The notes beneath the pieces were generated by a model, which saw nothing but the letters and a program-made list of their open reading frames with translations, had not been told where the DNA came from and made no database searches. Below, piece after piece: positions 15,340 through 23,364 of a DNA stretch of 64,000 nt (positions are counted from its first letter, which is position 1; the number at the start of each line of letters is the position of its first letter). The stretch is from an uncultured Porphyromonadaceae bacterium (GTDB lineage Bacteria; Bacteroidota; Bacteroidia; Bacteroidales; Muribaculaceae): assembly GCA_902495245.1 (NCBI GenBank), contig CABUWI010000001.1:1-64000 (forward strand), read 5' to 3'. A program made the translations under genes and the position numbers.

Positions 15340-16374
15340 TCAGTAATAAAAATCTGGGTTGTATGAGTATGTGCCGTTTTCCCGGACTACCATCCGTTTA
15401 TTCATCAGAAATGATTTCAGTTTCGTCACTTTGCCGTCGCCGTATGGAAACCCGCAGGCTGCATAGGCTCTCTTGATGCTGTCCTCGCAGTTCTGACAGC
15501 CTTTTATCGCGCCGTTGGCAAAAGCTTTTTCAAGAGCCTGTCGGTGCTGTTCGGGAGTAAGCTCCGAGTATGAGAAGGTCTGAACCCTTGATTTCCCGGC
15601 AAAGGTATAATCTGTGGCAATCTCCGGCAGTCCCGCTTCGTTGACGATGAAAGCAAACGGCGGGAAGTCCATTGAGCGGATACAGGATGCCGACACCTCG
15701 GTAACTTCGCTGTCCGTAGTGCTTTTGCAGACTTGGAGAACGGTCTCCGCCTTGTTGTTTAGTTCGGTGCCTACATGACCGCGTACATTGTCATCGCTCT
15801 TGTTCAGATGCAGGACGGTATGGATGTGTATCTGATACTTGTCCGTCCACTCCATCAGTTTGCCGATAAGCCTTGAGGATTCAATGGCGTTGTTGATGTC
15901 GAACATCAGGTCGCGTACTCCGTCTATTATGACCAGTCCGACATTGGGTGTGTTTGCGATAGCATTGTCGATAAGTTCAAGGCGAAGATCTGGCGTAATG
16001 GCGCGGAGCTGGGCGAAGATCAGATTTTCGGGATGCCTGTCAACCGGAAGTCCCGCAAGGCGCAACGCACGTTTCATCACCCGCTGGCAGTGGTACGGAC
16101 TTTGCTCGGTGTCGAAGTAGAGGATAGTGCGCTTGTCGTCGGGAAACTCGGCGATGTAGCGCAACACCTCCCCGTTGGTCAACGCCGCAGCGAGAATGGC
16201 ACTCACGTTGAATGTCTTTTTACTTTTCGCCTTTCCGGTCGATGCCGAGAAGTTGCCGAGTGTGCCGATTGCCGAACCGTTGCAAAAGAGAACTTCCGGG
16301 CTTCTGACAATCTCGTCCGTAACTCTGAGCTGATATGACTGCCAGAGCCGATTCAATTCCTGCGCATCCATCAT
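15340..16374 (-). CDS. RepA-like AAA ATPase / helicase
   Basis: 344 residues, RecA-fold ATPase of the RepA/AAA_25 type used for replication of mobilizable elements. The P-loop is atypical: TGKAKSKKTF (about 45-55). Walker B is VGLVIIDG (about 155-162), and HTVLHLNKSD follows as the sensor region. The C-terminal 80 residues are probably winged-helix. Start and preceding stop overlap by 4 bases. The first-gene HTH protein and this ATPase form the proximal part of the replication/mobilization operon. Confidence 0.8.
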   Translation of the reverse strand: MMDAQELNRLWQSYQLRVTDEIVRSPEVLFCNGSAIGTLGNFSASTGKAKSKKTFNVSAILAAALTNGEVLRYIAEFPDDKRTILYFDTEQSPYHCQRVMKRALRLAGLPVDRHPENLIFAQLRAITPDLRLELIDNAIANTPNVGLVIIDGVRDLMFDINNAIESSRLIGKLMEWTDKYQIHIHTVLHLNKSDDNVRGHVGTELNNKAETVLQVCKSTTDSEVTEVSASCIRSMDFPPFAFIVNEAGLPEIATDYTFAGKSRVQTFSYSELTPEQHRQALEKAFANGAIKGCQNCEDSIKRAYAACGFPYGDGKVTKLKSFLMNKRMVVRENGTYSYNPDFYY

Positions 16375-16688
16375 TGTCTCGCCTTTTCAAGTATCAGACG
16401 CTCCACATCGCTCTGACGGTAGCACACCTTCTTCCCGACTTTTACCGGGATGAGGATATTGTTGCGGTTCCAGTTCCAGAGAGTGGTATGGCACACGCCG
16501 AATTTCTCCATCACCTCCTTCTTGGTGAGCAAGACCTCCTGTGCCGCGCTGACCATAGCCGGAAGCAGCTCCGTCTTTGCGGCTTCGATTGTCTGTCTTA
16601 CCAGCTCAACGAGGTCTTCAAGTTTGACATTGAGCGTAACGCCGGTCACGCCACTGTTGATTAACTCTAATAGATTTGTCATAGGCAA
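16371..16688 (-). CDS. Helix-turn-helix (excisionase-like) protein
   Basis: 105 residues. The N-terminal 45 residues are helical. The C-terminal MerR/excisionase-type HTH (about 54-100) shows LTKKEVMEKFGVCHTTLWNW and a wing with GKKVCYRQSDVERLI. Such proteins in Bacteroidetes elements act as excisionase or replication control factors. It is the first gene of the leftward operon, behind a promoter with a palindrome between its two boxes, which it may bind. An alternative start two codons in (16682) cannot be excluded. Confidence 0.85.
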   Translation of the reverse strand: MPMTNLLELINSGVTGVTLNVKLEDLVELVRQTIEAAKTELLPAMVSAAQEVLLTKKEVMEKFGVCHTTLWNWNRNNILIPVKVGKKVCYRQSDVERLILEKARQ

Positions 16689-16774
16689 ATGCTATGTCGC
16701 CGGATTGTTAAGAGCTGAACGATTTTGGCGACGTTAGAAACCGTTTAGCCGCCGTTCCGTCCGAAACGGCGATG

Positions 16775-16805
16775 CAAAGATAATGGGCAATTGCCCGCTT
16801 TGCAA
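16775..16805 (-). promoter_or_regulatory. Replication/mobilization operon promoter with palindromic operator
   Basis: On the minus strand TTG, 20 bp, then TATCTTTG (plus-strand CAAAGATA at 16775-16782). The perfect palindrome GGGCAATTGCCC (16785-16796) sits between the two boxes, where a bound repressor would block RNA polymerase. Confidence 0.65.
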
Positions 16806-16836
16806 TAGCTAAAACGCATTGTATCAGCCAAATAAA

Positions 16837-16877
16837 TTCGTTTAATTTCGTTGGCGCAATTAAACGAATTAAACGAA
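16837..16877. repeat. TTAAACGAA repeats and inverted repeat
   Basis: TTCGTTTAATT (16837-16847) and AATTAAACGAA (16858-16868) form a perfect 11-bp inverted repeat, followed by a direct second copy of TTAAACGAA (16869-16877). It lies in the AT-rich gap upstream of the RepA operon. It may be a regulator site or part of a replication origin. Confidence 0.5.
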
Positions 16878-16916
16878 CTGAATAGAGAAAAATCAAAGTG
16901 GATATAAACGGAAAAA

Positions 16917-16951
16917 GCCACCCGGCCGCAAGCGGTCAGATGGCTTCAGTA
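16917..16951 (-). terminator. Terminator of the 16968-17945 gene
   Basis: An imperfect hairpin around GCCGC-AA-GCGGT with AAGCC/GGCTT at its base is followed on the minus strand by a T-run. It is just past the stop codon of the gene at 16968. Confidence 0.65.
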
Positions 16952-16967
16952 TGATAAAATTTCGGCG

Positions 16968-17945
16968 TTATGCCGCCTCAAAATGATTTCTGATATTGTC
17001 GAGATTCTTTTTATCCTGCCCCATATCAATCATGCGCTTTCCTCCCATCATGGGGGTGGTGAGCTGCTGATGGGCTTTCTGCACTCCGCGCAGACCGACA
17101 AACTTGTATTCGGGATAATGTTCTGACAGGGCATCGTGGAATGTAGAGATGTCGCAACTGCGTATGTGCGAATCCTCGTGAAGATAGATATACAGCATGG
17201 CGAGGTCATTGCCGCTTGACCGGAGTTTCAGGAACTCCGATATTTTGCCCTTGATGCGGTCGGTGTTGTCGGGTATGAGGTTGTCGAGGGTTTCACGGAC
17301 TTTTTTCCTGCCGCGCTTCCTCGGTTCTTTCTTTTCATCGGTCATTTCAACCTCGGTGCTGTCCGCTGTGGCTGCCGATTCTTCCTCGTCAAATTCGGCG
17401 ATTGCCGAATCGGTAACAGGCACGACACTACCCATCGATTTCTGAATCTTTCGGAAATTATCCCAATCCTGTCGAGTACGGTGTTCATTTTGGATACTTC
17501 TACGAATGATGAAATAAATCATGGTGCGGGCCATAAGACGATTGAAGAACCCGGATTCTTTATCCTGTATGATTTCTTCATTATAAGAAACCATCAACTC
17601 CCAACTGTTGCCGAAGTATAGCCATGCAAGCATTGCCGGAGCAATGGTATCCGGATTTTCTGACTGAAAATCTCTAAGTATCGTTCTGCCTATGTCAGCG
17701 TCCTCCAATAACTTCTCAAGATCGTCAAATCCGTCATCCCTATTGTCTGCCATACGAGATTTGACAGCATTGGCATAAGCAGGGGCGATAGATTGGGCAT
17801 ACAGAAAAATCTGTTGAAAACCTGAACGGTCGCGCTTGCTCACTTCCTCGGCAAAAGCGCAGTATTCCTCGCGGTGGGTGTCAAGCCATTCCTTTATAAG
17901 CGACTTGAATTGTTCGTGCGTTATTGTACGGGGTTCTATTTTCAT
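16968..17945 (-). CDS. Unknown mobile-element protein (possibly DUF6043-like)
   Basis: 325 residues, soluble. The N-terminal 165 residues are helical. A linker at about 175-220 is rich in E, S and T and ends with the basic stretch KKEPRKRGRKKVR. The C-terminal 100 residues include LYIYLHEDSHI and a final basic helical segment. It resembles unknown proteins found in Bacteroidales mobilizable elements; the DUF6043 name is a guess. It is transcribed separately with its own terminator and is the last gene before the right end. Confidence 0.6.
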   Translation of the reverse strand: MKIEPRTITHEQFKSLIKEWLDTHREEYCAFAEEVSKRDRSGFQQIFLYAQSIAPAYANAVKSRMADNRDDGFDDLEKLLEDADIGRTILRDFQSENPDTIAPAMLAWLYFGNSWELMVSYNEEIIQDKESGFFNRLMARTMIYFIIRRSIQNEHRTRQDWDNFRKIQKSMGSVVPVTDSAIAEFDEEESAATADSTEVEMTDEKKEPRKRGRKKVRETLDNLIPDNTDRIKGKISEFLKLRSSGNDLAMLYIYLHEDSHIRSCDISTFHDALSEHYPEYKFVGLRGVQKAHQQLTTPMMGGKRMIDMGQDKKNLDNIRNHFEAA

Positions 17946-18112
17946 TAATTATGTGATGTAAACGGCGGGATTTCATTACCCCGCAATCTACAAAACCCGC
18001 AATACGATTGAATGGTTCACTCTCCCAACTTTATTAAAAAATGTGAAAGGATTTATTTGGGGTTCATTCAGTTGCGTCAGCCACGTTTCAGCACCGTTCA
18101 AACGGGTGTGTC

Positions 18113-18133
18113 ATAGGTAACTTTATAGGTAAC
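18113..18133. repeat. Right-end integrase arm sites
   Basis: ATAGGTAAC at 18113-18121 and 18125-18133, 12 bp apart as at the left end (614 and 626). Confidence 0.6.
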
Positions 18134-18155
18134 TCGGCAAAATTTGAGTGAAAGA

Positions 18156-18196
18156 AAAATCGCTAAGTAGTTGAGATTTAACTACTTAGCGATTTT
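18156..18196. terminator. Element-borne hairpin downstream of tRNA-Phe
   Basis: A 17-bp perfect stem (18156-18172 with 18180-18196) has a 7-base loop and A/T-rich base. Since tRNA-Phe is read leftward, this hairpin ends its transcript. The element therefore brings a replacement terminator for the tRNA gene it splits from its original downstream DNA. Confidence 0.75.
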
Positions 18197-18200
18197 GGAG

Positions 18201-18213
18201 GTGGTGCCACCAG
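18201..18213. repeat. attR core direct repeat
   Basis: GTGGTGCCACCAG, the second copy of the core at 484-496, overlapping the 3' end of tRNA-Phe. Confidence 0.8.
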
Positions 18214-18274
18214 GAATCGAACCGGGGACACAAGGATTTTCAGTCCTTTGCTCTACCAACTGAGCTATGGCACC
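18202..18274 (-). tRNA. tRNA-Phe (GAA)
   Basis: A 73-nt cloverleaf on the minus strand. Acceptor GGTGCCA pairs with TGGCACC, discriminator A, anticodon GAA in the loop CTGAAAA, T-arm GGTTCGATTCC. CCA is not encoded. Integration at the 3' end has preserved the whole tRNA because the element supplies an identical core. Confidence 0.95.
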
Positions 18275-18294
18275 TTGTTGCGTTTTTTGCACTG

Positions 18295-18326
18295 CAAAGT
18301 TAGGCAGTTTTTTTGAATTGACCAAA
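18295..18326 (-). promoter_or_regulatory. tRNA-Phe promoter
   Basis: On the minus strand TTTG (18323-18326), 20 bp, TAACTTTG (18295-18302), about 20 bp before the tRNA 5' end. A full match to the Bacteroidetes consensus. Confidence 0.8.
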
Positions 18327-18386
18327 TTTTTTGCGATTTTTTTGTGAAGTTATTTTGTGGGGTGCGCGTTTGTGGCTGATTTTTCG

Positions 18387-18394
18387 TAACTTTG
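18387..18394 (+). promoter_or_regulatory. GH2 gene -7 box
   Basis: TAACTTTG 23 bp upstream of the GH2 start codon. The -33 element is not clear. Confidence 0.55.
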
Positions 18395-18417
18395 CATTTG
18401 TGAAAAATTTGAATTTT

Positions 18418-20823
18418 ATGAATAAGTTAGTTGCGATATTTTTGTTCGGCGCCGCTTTTTCGGTGTCGGCTCAGCGTAGTGAGCGGGTGTTGACTTCTGG
18501 TTGGGAGTTCAGCCGCGACAGTGTGGAATGGTCGACGGTGAGTGTGCCTCACGATTGGGCAATTTACGGGCCGTTTGACCGGAAGAATGATTTGCAGACG
18601 GTAGCGGTGGAGCAGAACGGCGAGACGGAGGCTACGGCCAAGACCGGCCGCACGGGCGGCTTGCCTTTCATCGGGCGCGGTTTTTATCGGACGTCGTTCG
18701 AGGTGCCGGACACTGCCGGTCGGTCGACCACGCTGGTGTTTGACGGCGTGATGAGCCACGGGCGCGTGCGTGTGAACGGCACGGAGGTGGCCTATTGGCC
18801 TTATGGATATAATTCGTTTTATGCAAGTCTTGACAGCGTTGTGCGGCCCGGGAAGAACGTGGTCGAGGTGAGCTGCGAGAACCGTCCGGGCCAGTCGCGC
18901 TGGTATCCCGGCGCGGGCATCTACCGTAATGTCCATCTGGTTGAGACCGACAGGGTGCACGTGCCCGTGTGGGGCACGTATGTTACGACGCCCTCTGTGA
19001 GCCGCGAGCGCGCGTCGGTCGAGCTGACGGTTGAGATTGCGGGCGCGCACAACCGCGAGAAGGTTGGCGTGCTGACCCGGATTTTGAACCCTGAGGGTAG
19101 GGTGGTGGCCGAGCGCAGCGGAGAGTATTGCGCCCGTGGGCAGGAATACCGTCAGGGCTTCGTGATTGACCGCCCGGAGTTGTGGAGCCCCGAGTCGCCG
19201 AGCCTTTACACGGCCGTAACCACCTTGAGCGTAGGCGGCAAGGAGGTTGACAGCTACCGGACGCGTTTCGGCATTCGCAAGTTGGAGTTCATTCCCGAGC
19301 GTGGCTTCTTTCTCAACGGTGAGATGACCAAGTTCAAGGGCGTGTGCAACCATCACGACCTCGGTCCCCTCGGTGCCGCAGTAAACCGTTCGGCCCTTCG
19401 CCATCAACTGACTCTGCTGAAGGAGATGGGTTGTAACGCCGTGCGTACCGCCCACAACATGCCCGCCCCCGAGCTGGTCGAACTGTGCGACGAGATGGGC
19501 CTGATGCTGATGCTCGAACCTTTCGACGACTGGGGCTATCGCCCGAAGTCGCCCAACGGCTATGGAGCTGTGTTCAACGAATGGGCCGAACGCGACATAG
19601 ATAACATGGTGCGCCACTATCGCAACTCCCCTTCCGTCGTCATGTGGTCAATCGGCAACGAGGTGCCGAGTCAGTGGGGCGAGCAGGGCATGGCCGAACT
19701 GCTGATGCTGCGCGACGAGGTGAGGCGCCTCGACCCGACGCGCCCCATCACGTGCGGCATGGATCAGGTAGGCGCTGTGATTGACAACGGTTTTGCCGCC
19801 GCGCTCGACATTCCCGGCTTCAACTACAAACCGCAACGTTACGATGAGTTCCACCATCGGCTGCCCCAAGGGCTCATTCTCGGCTCCGAGTCTGCATCGA
19901 CCGTCTCGTCGCGCGGCGTCTATTTCTTCCCGCCCGAGTTTGCCGACCATTACGTCAAGCTTCACCCCGGCAACCAGTCAAACAGCTACGACAACGAAAG
20001 CTGCTCGTGGAGCAATACGCCTGACCTCGACTTCGCCCGTGATGACGACCACGACTGGGTCATCGGTCAGTTCGTCTGGACCGGATTCGACTATCTTGGC
20101 GAACCCTCCCCCTACGACACGAACGCCTGGCCGAGCCATAGTTCCCTCTTCGGCATCTTCGACCTCGCCTCGCTGCCCAAAGACCGCTATTGGCTCTACC
20201 GCTCGCAGTGGAACACGAAAGAGCCCACGCTCCACATCTTGCCTCACTGGACCTGGCCCGGCCGCGAAGGCGAACCCACGCCCGTCTATGTCTACACCTC
20301 CTGGCCCAAGGCCGAGCTGTTTCTCAACGGCGTCAGCCAAGGCGTCAGAGAAAAGAATGACTCCACGGTTCAGAATCGCTATCGCCTGATGTGGAACGAC
20401 GTGCGCTATGCCCCCGGCGAGCTCCGCGTGGTGGCCTACGATGCCTCGAGCAATCCCGTGGGTGAACAAAGCGTCCGCACCGCCGGCAAACCCTATCGGC
20501 TTGTGCTCACATCGTCGGTCGATTCGCTTGCCGCCGATGGCGACGACCTCGCCTACATCACAGTCCGCGTTGAAGACAAGGAAGGCAACCCCGTGCCCGG
20601 CGACTGCCGCGAAGTGCGTTTCAGCGTCAGTGGCGCCGGTCGCTTTGAAGCGGCCGCCAACGGCGACCCCACGTCCCTGCGCCCGTTCCACGTGCCCGCG
20701 ATGGACCTCTTCAGCGGCGCCGCCACGGCCATTGTCCGCGCCGGCACGCAGCCCGGCACCGTTACCCTCAAAGCCACCGCCCGCGGCCTCAAATCGGCCG
20801 AAATCCGCATTCCGGTCAAGTAA
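18418..20823 (+). CDS. Glycoside hydrolase family 2, beta-galactosidase-like
   Basis: 801 residues, secreted or periplasmic. The signal peptide spans about 1-19 (ending SVSAQ). Next come the GH2 sugar-binding domain (about 25-190), an immunoglobulin-like domain (about 195-300) and the TIM barrel with acid/base E415 (WSIGNEVP) and nucleophile E491 (LGSESAS). C-terminal DUF4982-like and bacterial Ig-like domains follow (about 590-801). It probably removes terminal beta-galactose or a related sugar from host or dietary glycans; exact substrate is not readable. An in-frame upstream start at 18331 is rejected because it precedes the promoter box and adds a non-signal extension. It stands alone rather than in a polysaccharide locus. 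Confidence 0.92.
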   Translation: MNKLVAIFLFGAAFSVSAQRSERVLTSGWEFSRDSVEWSTVSVPHDWAIYGPFDRKNDLQTVAVEQNGETEATAKTGRTGGLPFIGRGFYRTSFEVPDTAGRSTTLVFDGVMSHGRVRVNGTEVAYWPYGYNSFYASLDSVVRPGKNVVEVSCENRPGQSRWYPGAGIYRNVHLVETDRVHVPVWGTYVTTPSVSRERASVELTVEIAGAHNREKVGVLTRILNPEGRVVAERSGEYCARGQEYRQGFVIDRPELWSPESPSLYTAVTTLSVGGKEVDSYRTRFGIRKLEFIPERGFFLNGEMTKFKGVCNHHDLGPLGAAVNRSALRHQLTLLKEMGCNAVRTAHNMPAPELVELCDEMGLMLMLEPFDDWGYRPKSPNGYGAVFNEWAERDIDNMVRHYRNSPSVVMWSIGNEVPSQWGEQGMAELLMLRDEVRRLDPTRPITCGMDQVGAVIDNGFAAALDIPGFNYKPQRYDEFHHRLPQGLILGSESASTVSSRGVYFFPPEFADHYVKLHPGNQSNSYDNESCSWSNTPDLDFARDDDHDWVIGQFVWTGFDYLGEPSPYDTNAWPSHSSLFGIFDLASLPKDRYWLYRSQWNTKEPTLHILPHWTWPGREGEPTPVYVYTSWPKAELFLNGVSQGVREKNDSTVQNRYRLMWNDVRYAPGELRVVAYDASSNPVGEQSVRTAGKPYRLVLTSSVDSLAADGDDLAYITVRVEDKEGNPVPGDCREVRFSVSGAGRFEAAANGDPTSLRPFHVPAMDLFSGAATAIVRAGTQPGTVTLKATARGLKSAEIRIPVK

Positions 20824-20894
20824 AGCTTGGACTAATAGGACTAATTAGACCGATAAGTTTTGGCATAAGATGGCGTTGCCGGCTTAAACGGAAA

Positions 20895-20923
20895 GCGCCC
20901 CTCCGCTATTCGCGGAAGGGCGC
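20895..20923. terminator. Bidirectional terminator
   Basis: GCGCCCCTCCGC pairs with GCGGAAGGGCGC (one mismatch) around TATTC, between convergent genes ending at 20823 and 20983. Confidence 0.7.
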
Positions 20924-20982
20924 CTGCAAAGGTTCGAAGCCTCAGCCAAGTAGGCAACGAGAATGCCGGCGATGGAGTGGGC

Positions 20983-21309
20983 TTACGCGCATCGGTTTTT
21001 CGCTTCGCCGAACAGCCGCAGGGCATCGTCGGCGGATTTGCAGACGAACGGATTGCGCGGTGTGCATTTCCGATAATCGCTCATCGTTTTCTTGGCGTAT
21101 TCGAGGGCATAGCCTTTGTCGCGGAGCAGGTGCTTTATCTGCTTGCTCACCTCCATGTCCTCGGGGCGGTACTTGCGCATGCCTCTATCAGACCGCGGAG
21201 GGTCAAACTGCTCAAACTCCTCTTCCCAATAGAGCCGGGTTGAGGCGGAGACATTGAGCATCGCCGAGACTTCGCTGATTTTGTAGTAGGATTTTTTCGG
21301 GGTTGGCAT
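20983..21309 (-). CDS. MerR-family transcriptional regulator
   Basis: 108 residues. The N-terminal MerR winged HTH (about 8-75) shows YKISEVSAMLNVSASTRLYW and RKYRPEDMEVSKQIKHLL. The C-terminal tail of about 30 residues is too short for a ligand domain. Bacteroidetes carry a conserved short MerR-like protein of this type in the core genome. Its start overlaps the stop of the upstream lipoprotein gene by one base, so it may be expressed from the islet promoter as the last gene. Confidence 0.85.
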   Translation of the reverse strand: MPTPKKSYYKISEVSAMLNVSASTRLYWEEEFEQFDPPRSDRGMRKYRPEDMEVSKQIKHLLRDKGYALEYAKKTMSDYRKCTPRNPFVCKSADDALRLFGEAKNRCA

Positions 21310-21941
21310 TATTGTGCTGCGTTAATAATAAATTTCTCAAAGAATGAAAAACCGATTGTATCAGTTTTGCCATATTTGTTTTCTTTGAATTTTTCTTTTC
21401 CGTGAAATTCACGAGAGAAGTTTATAAAACGAGCCGTAAAATCATCGTCTTCCAAATCATAAGAGCCTAAAATACTATCAGGTTTTTCCTTTGATGCAAC
21501 GACTATAGAATAGCCTGAGAGAGAGCCACCAACGGCGTTTGCCGCATTATATTTAATGCAAGTCAGATATTGCACGTCTGGCGTATCTTTCCGAGAATCT
21601 TGTATAACAGTTTGAAAGGCTTTTGCTTTGACAATGCATTCATCTAATAATTCTTTCTTTCTTAGCAAAGAGGTTCTAGAAAAGAGATCCGGAATGAAAT
21701 CATCAGCCTCTTCTTTTGCTTTTAGGAATTGCTCGTATGTGTCAAGCACTTTGTCTGAAAGATATGGAGGTATAGTATCAAGGTTTGTTTCAACAGAAAG
21801 CACCTTGAACGATTCGGGATTCTTCATTCGTTGTTTGATGTATTCCACGCTTGCTTCTTGTGCGATTTGCGTATCCGATTTCGTGGTGCATCCCACCATA
21901 ACCACGGCGAGCATCATCACGATTGCGATTAACTTTTTCAT
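21309..21941 (-). CDS. Lipoprotein of unknown function
   Basis: 210 residues. Signal peptide MKKLIAIVMMLAVVMVGC with lipobox VVGC-like and Cys18. The mature part is helical and charged, with a pattern of stress or phage-islet lipoproteins but no recognised family. About 30 bases around its start are nearly identical to those of the gene at 22850, although the mature proteins are unrelated. It belongs to the AT-rich leftward islet. Confidence 0.7.
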   Translation of the reverse strand: MKKLIAIVMMLAVVMVGCTTKSDTQIAQEASVEYIKQRMKNPESFKVLSVETNLDTIPPYLSDKVLDTYEQFLKAKEEADDFIPDLFSRTSLLRKKELLDECIVKAKAFQTVIQDSRKDTPDVQYLTCIKYNAANAVGGSLSGYSIVVASKEKPDSILGSYDLEDDDFTARFINFSREFHGKEKFKENKYGKTDTIGFSFFEKFIINAAQ

Positions 21942-21958
21942 TTCGTTGTAGGTTTTGG

Positions 21959-22198
21959 TTACATTTGCTCTGATTCGTTTTCTTTTGATGAGATATACCA
22001 GTGGGCGGCTTCGACGATGATGACCTGCGCAAGCAGTACGGCGGCCACGACGGCTCCCTCAAGCAGCTCCACGAAAAATTGCCACCATGAAAATTCGAGT
22101 TTGTCGGCAAGCAGATAGCCAAGCGGGAACGCGATGAATGCGAGAGCGGCGAGACCTTTTAGCGCGAGAATTATGCGCGCACGGTTAATTGGATTCAT
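21959..22198 (-). CDS. Small membrane protein
   Basis: 79 residues with two hydrophobic segments (about 10-30 and 42-63). The frame is open to an earlier ATG at 22243, which would overlap the upstream gene by 20 bases. I prefer 22198 because the same CCTACAAC motif stands just before this ATG and the one at 21941. Function unknown. Confidence 0.6.
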   Translation of the reverse strand: MNPINRARIILALKGLAALAFIAFPLGYLLADKLEFSWWQFFVELLEGAVVAAVLLAQVIIVEAAHWYISSKENESEQM

Positions 22199-22223
22199 GA
22201 TTTGTTGTAGGTTTTTGTGGGCA

Positions 22224-22850
22224 TCACCAATCGTCCTCTTCATTTTGATTGTTAATTGAATTGAAACACCCCTTTATAATGGAATTGATAATCTTGTTGA
22301 GTTCAAACGTAGATGATTTTCCACATACTTCTAAAAATGCACCATCTCGTAAGCGCATAACCCCAAAATCAGTATTGAGCCACATACGATTGATTATAGG
22401 GTAATTGAAGCGGACTTTTCCATTTTTCACTTCGATGGAGAATGTTAAATCCACATCAACTGTGCTTCCATCTATTCCGAGCAAACACTTGGGAAGAGTC
22501 ATTCGCATCGACACCATTGAATTTGGCACAGTGCTTATGTCTTTATTGGGGGAAGGTGATTGCCGCGACATATATGTATAAATTTTATTATACAAAAATT
22601 GCGCATCTTTGTTATTGAAAACGGCAATTGTATAATTCCTTTCATCATTTTGCGCATTGCACCACCCTTTCTTAGTTAAATAGAACCAACATTTCTGCTG
22701 CTCATAACTTGCATCGGTATGTTGCTCTACAGTTGCGACTGTATCATCTTCGGCAACAATGATAGATGAGATATCAAACTCGGGCACTGGGTTTTGCCCC
22801 CACGCTAACAGCGAGAGCAACATCATCACGATTGCGATTAACTTTTTCAT
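22224..22850 (-). CDS. Secreted protein of unknown function
   Basis: 208 residues with signal peptide MKKLIAIVMMLLSLLAWG. The mature part is a mixed alpha/beta domain, not recognised with confidence; the layout resembles DUF4468-type secreted proteins of Bacteroidales. An earlier in-frame start at 22922 is rejected because the signal peptide begins at 22850. The signal-peptide coding stretch is repeated at the gene starting at 21941. Confidence 0.65.
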   Translation of the reverse strand: MKKLIAIVMMLLSLLAWGQNPVPEFDISSIIVAEDDTVATVEQHTDASYEQQKCWFYLTKKGWCNAQNDERNYTIAVFNNKDAQFLYNKIYTYMSRQSPSPNKDISTVPNSMVSMRMTLPKCLLGIDGSTVDVDLTFSIEVKNGKVRFNYPIINRMWLNTDFGVMRLRDGAFLEVCGKSSTFELNKIINSIIKGCFNSINNQNEEDDW

Positions 22851-22971
22851 TTTTGTTGCTTTTTTAGTGGTTATTGGGTTTATTATTGGTATCTTTGCGA
22901 TATTAGTAAAGAAAACGAACACATATGCCCAGATTGCTTTACGTTTCTTTTGCTCGGTTATTTACTATGCT

Positions 22972-23348
22972 CTATATGCCGAAGAATATTTGAAGCAATC
23001 GGTCTATGACACCACCGGTAACAGCCGCGAGAATAAACTTTGTTCCATTCCACAATTCGGATTTTACTTTGCGTCGTGTTCCCGTCTTTTGACGTTTGGC
23101 ATGGGCGCCGTTATCTACCAGCTCCGTGCCTTTCTTCGTAATCTCAAATTTAGTATGGACGATTTTCCACAATGCGAGCTGCTACTGAGTATGTTTATCA
23201 ACCCCTCGTTGTGGAGTGCGGTAATGGCGGCTTGTATTGCGTCGCTATCTCCGTCAATGCACGTAGGCGTTACGCTTACTTTGCCGTATGCGGCATTGAG
23301 TATTTTGTCTTTCATTTTCATTTTCTTTTTCTTTTTCGCTGAGGTCAT
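22972..23348 (-). pseudogene. Winged-helix protein with membrane tail, apparently frameshifted
   Basis: Two overlapping minus frames look like one protein. 23348-23115 encodes a helical start ending AAITALHNEGLIN. 23172-22972 in another frame continues with WKIVHTKFEITKKG, a typical wing, then a basic linker and a hydrophobic tail (FILAAVTGG). A TAG lies just upstream in the second frame, so a simple single-base slip does not fully restore it. Either the gene is decayed or two small proteins are made. It follows the HTH gene at 23365 by 16 bases. Confidence 0.45.
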
Positions 23349-23364
23349 CGGGGAGATTATGATG

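Larger units (their letters stand above)
484..18213. mobile_element. Integrative mobilizable element in tRNA-Phe
   Basis: About 17.7 kb bounded by the direct repeat GTGGTGCCACCAG at both ends. The right copy is the 3' end of a tRNA-Phe gene. Inside are a tyrosine recombinase at the left end, a relaxase with MobA-type and accessory mobilization proteins, a likely oriT, a RepA-like ATPase, a toprim primase, and a DUF3408 protein. No type IV secretion (tra) genes are present, so transfer would need a helper. The cargo is more AT-rich than the flanking chromosome. The boundary is seen in the sequence; mobility is inferred from gene content. Confidence 0.85.

Noticed and set aside
18427..19617. 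396-codon open frame on the minus strand opposite the GH2 gene
   Set aside because: Shadow of a GC-rich coding region; composition (H, A, R, L rich) has no domain features, while the plus frame has full GH2 catalytic motifs.
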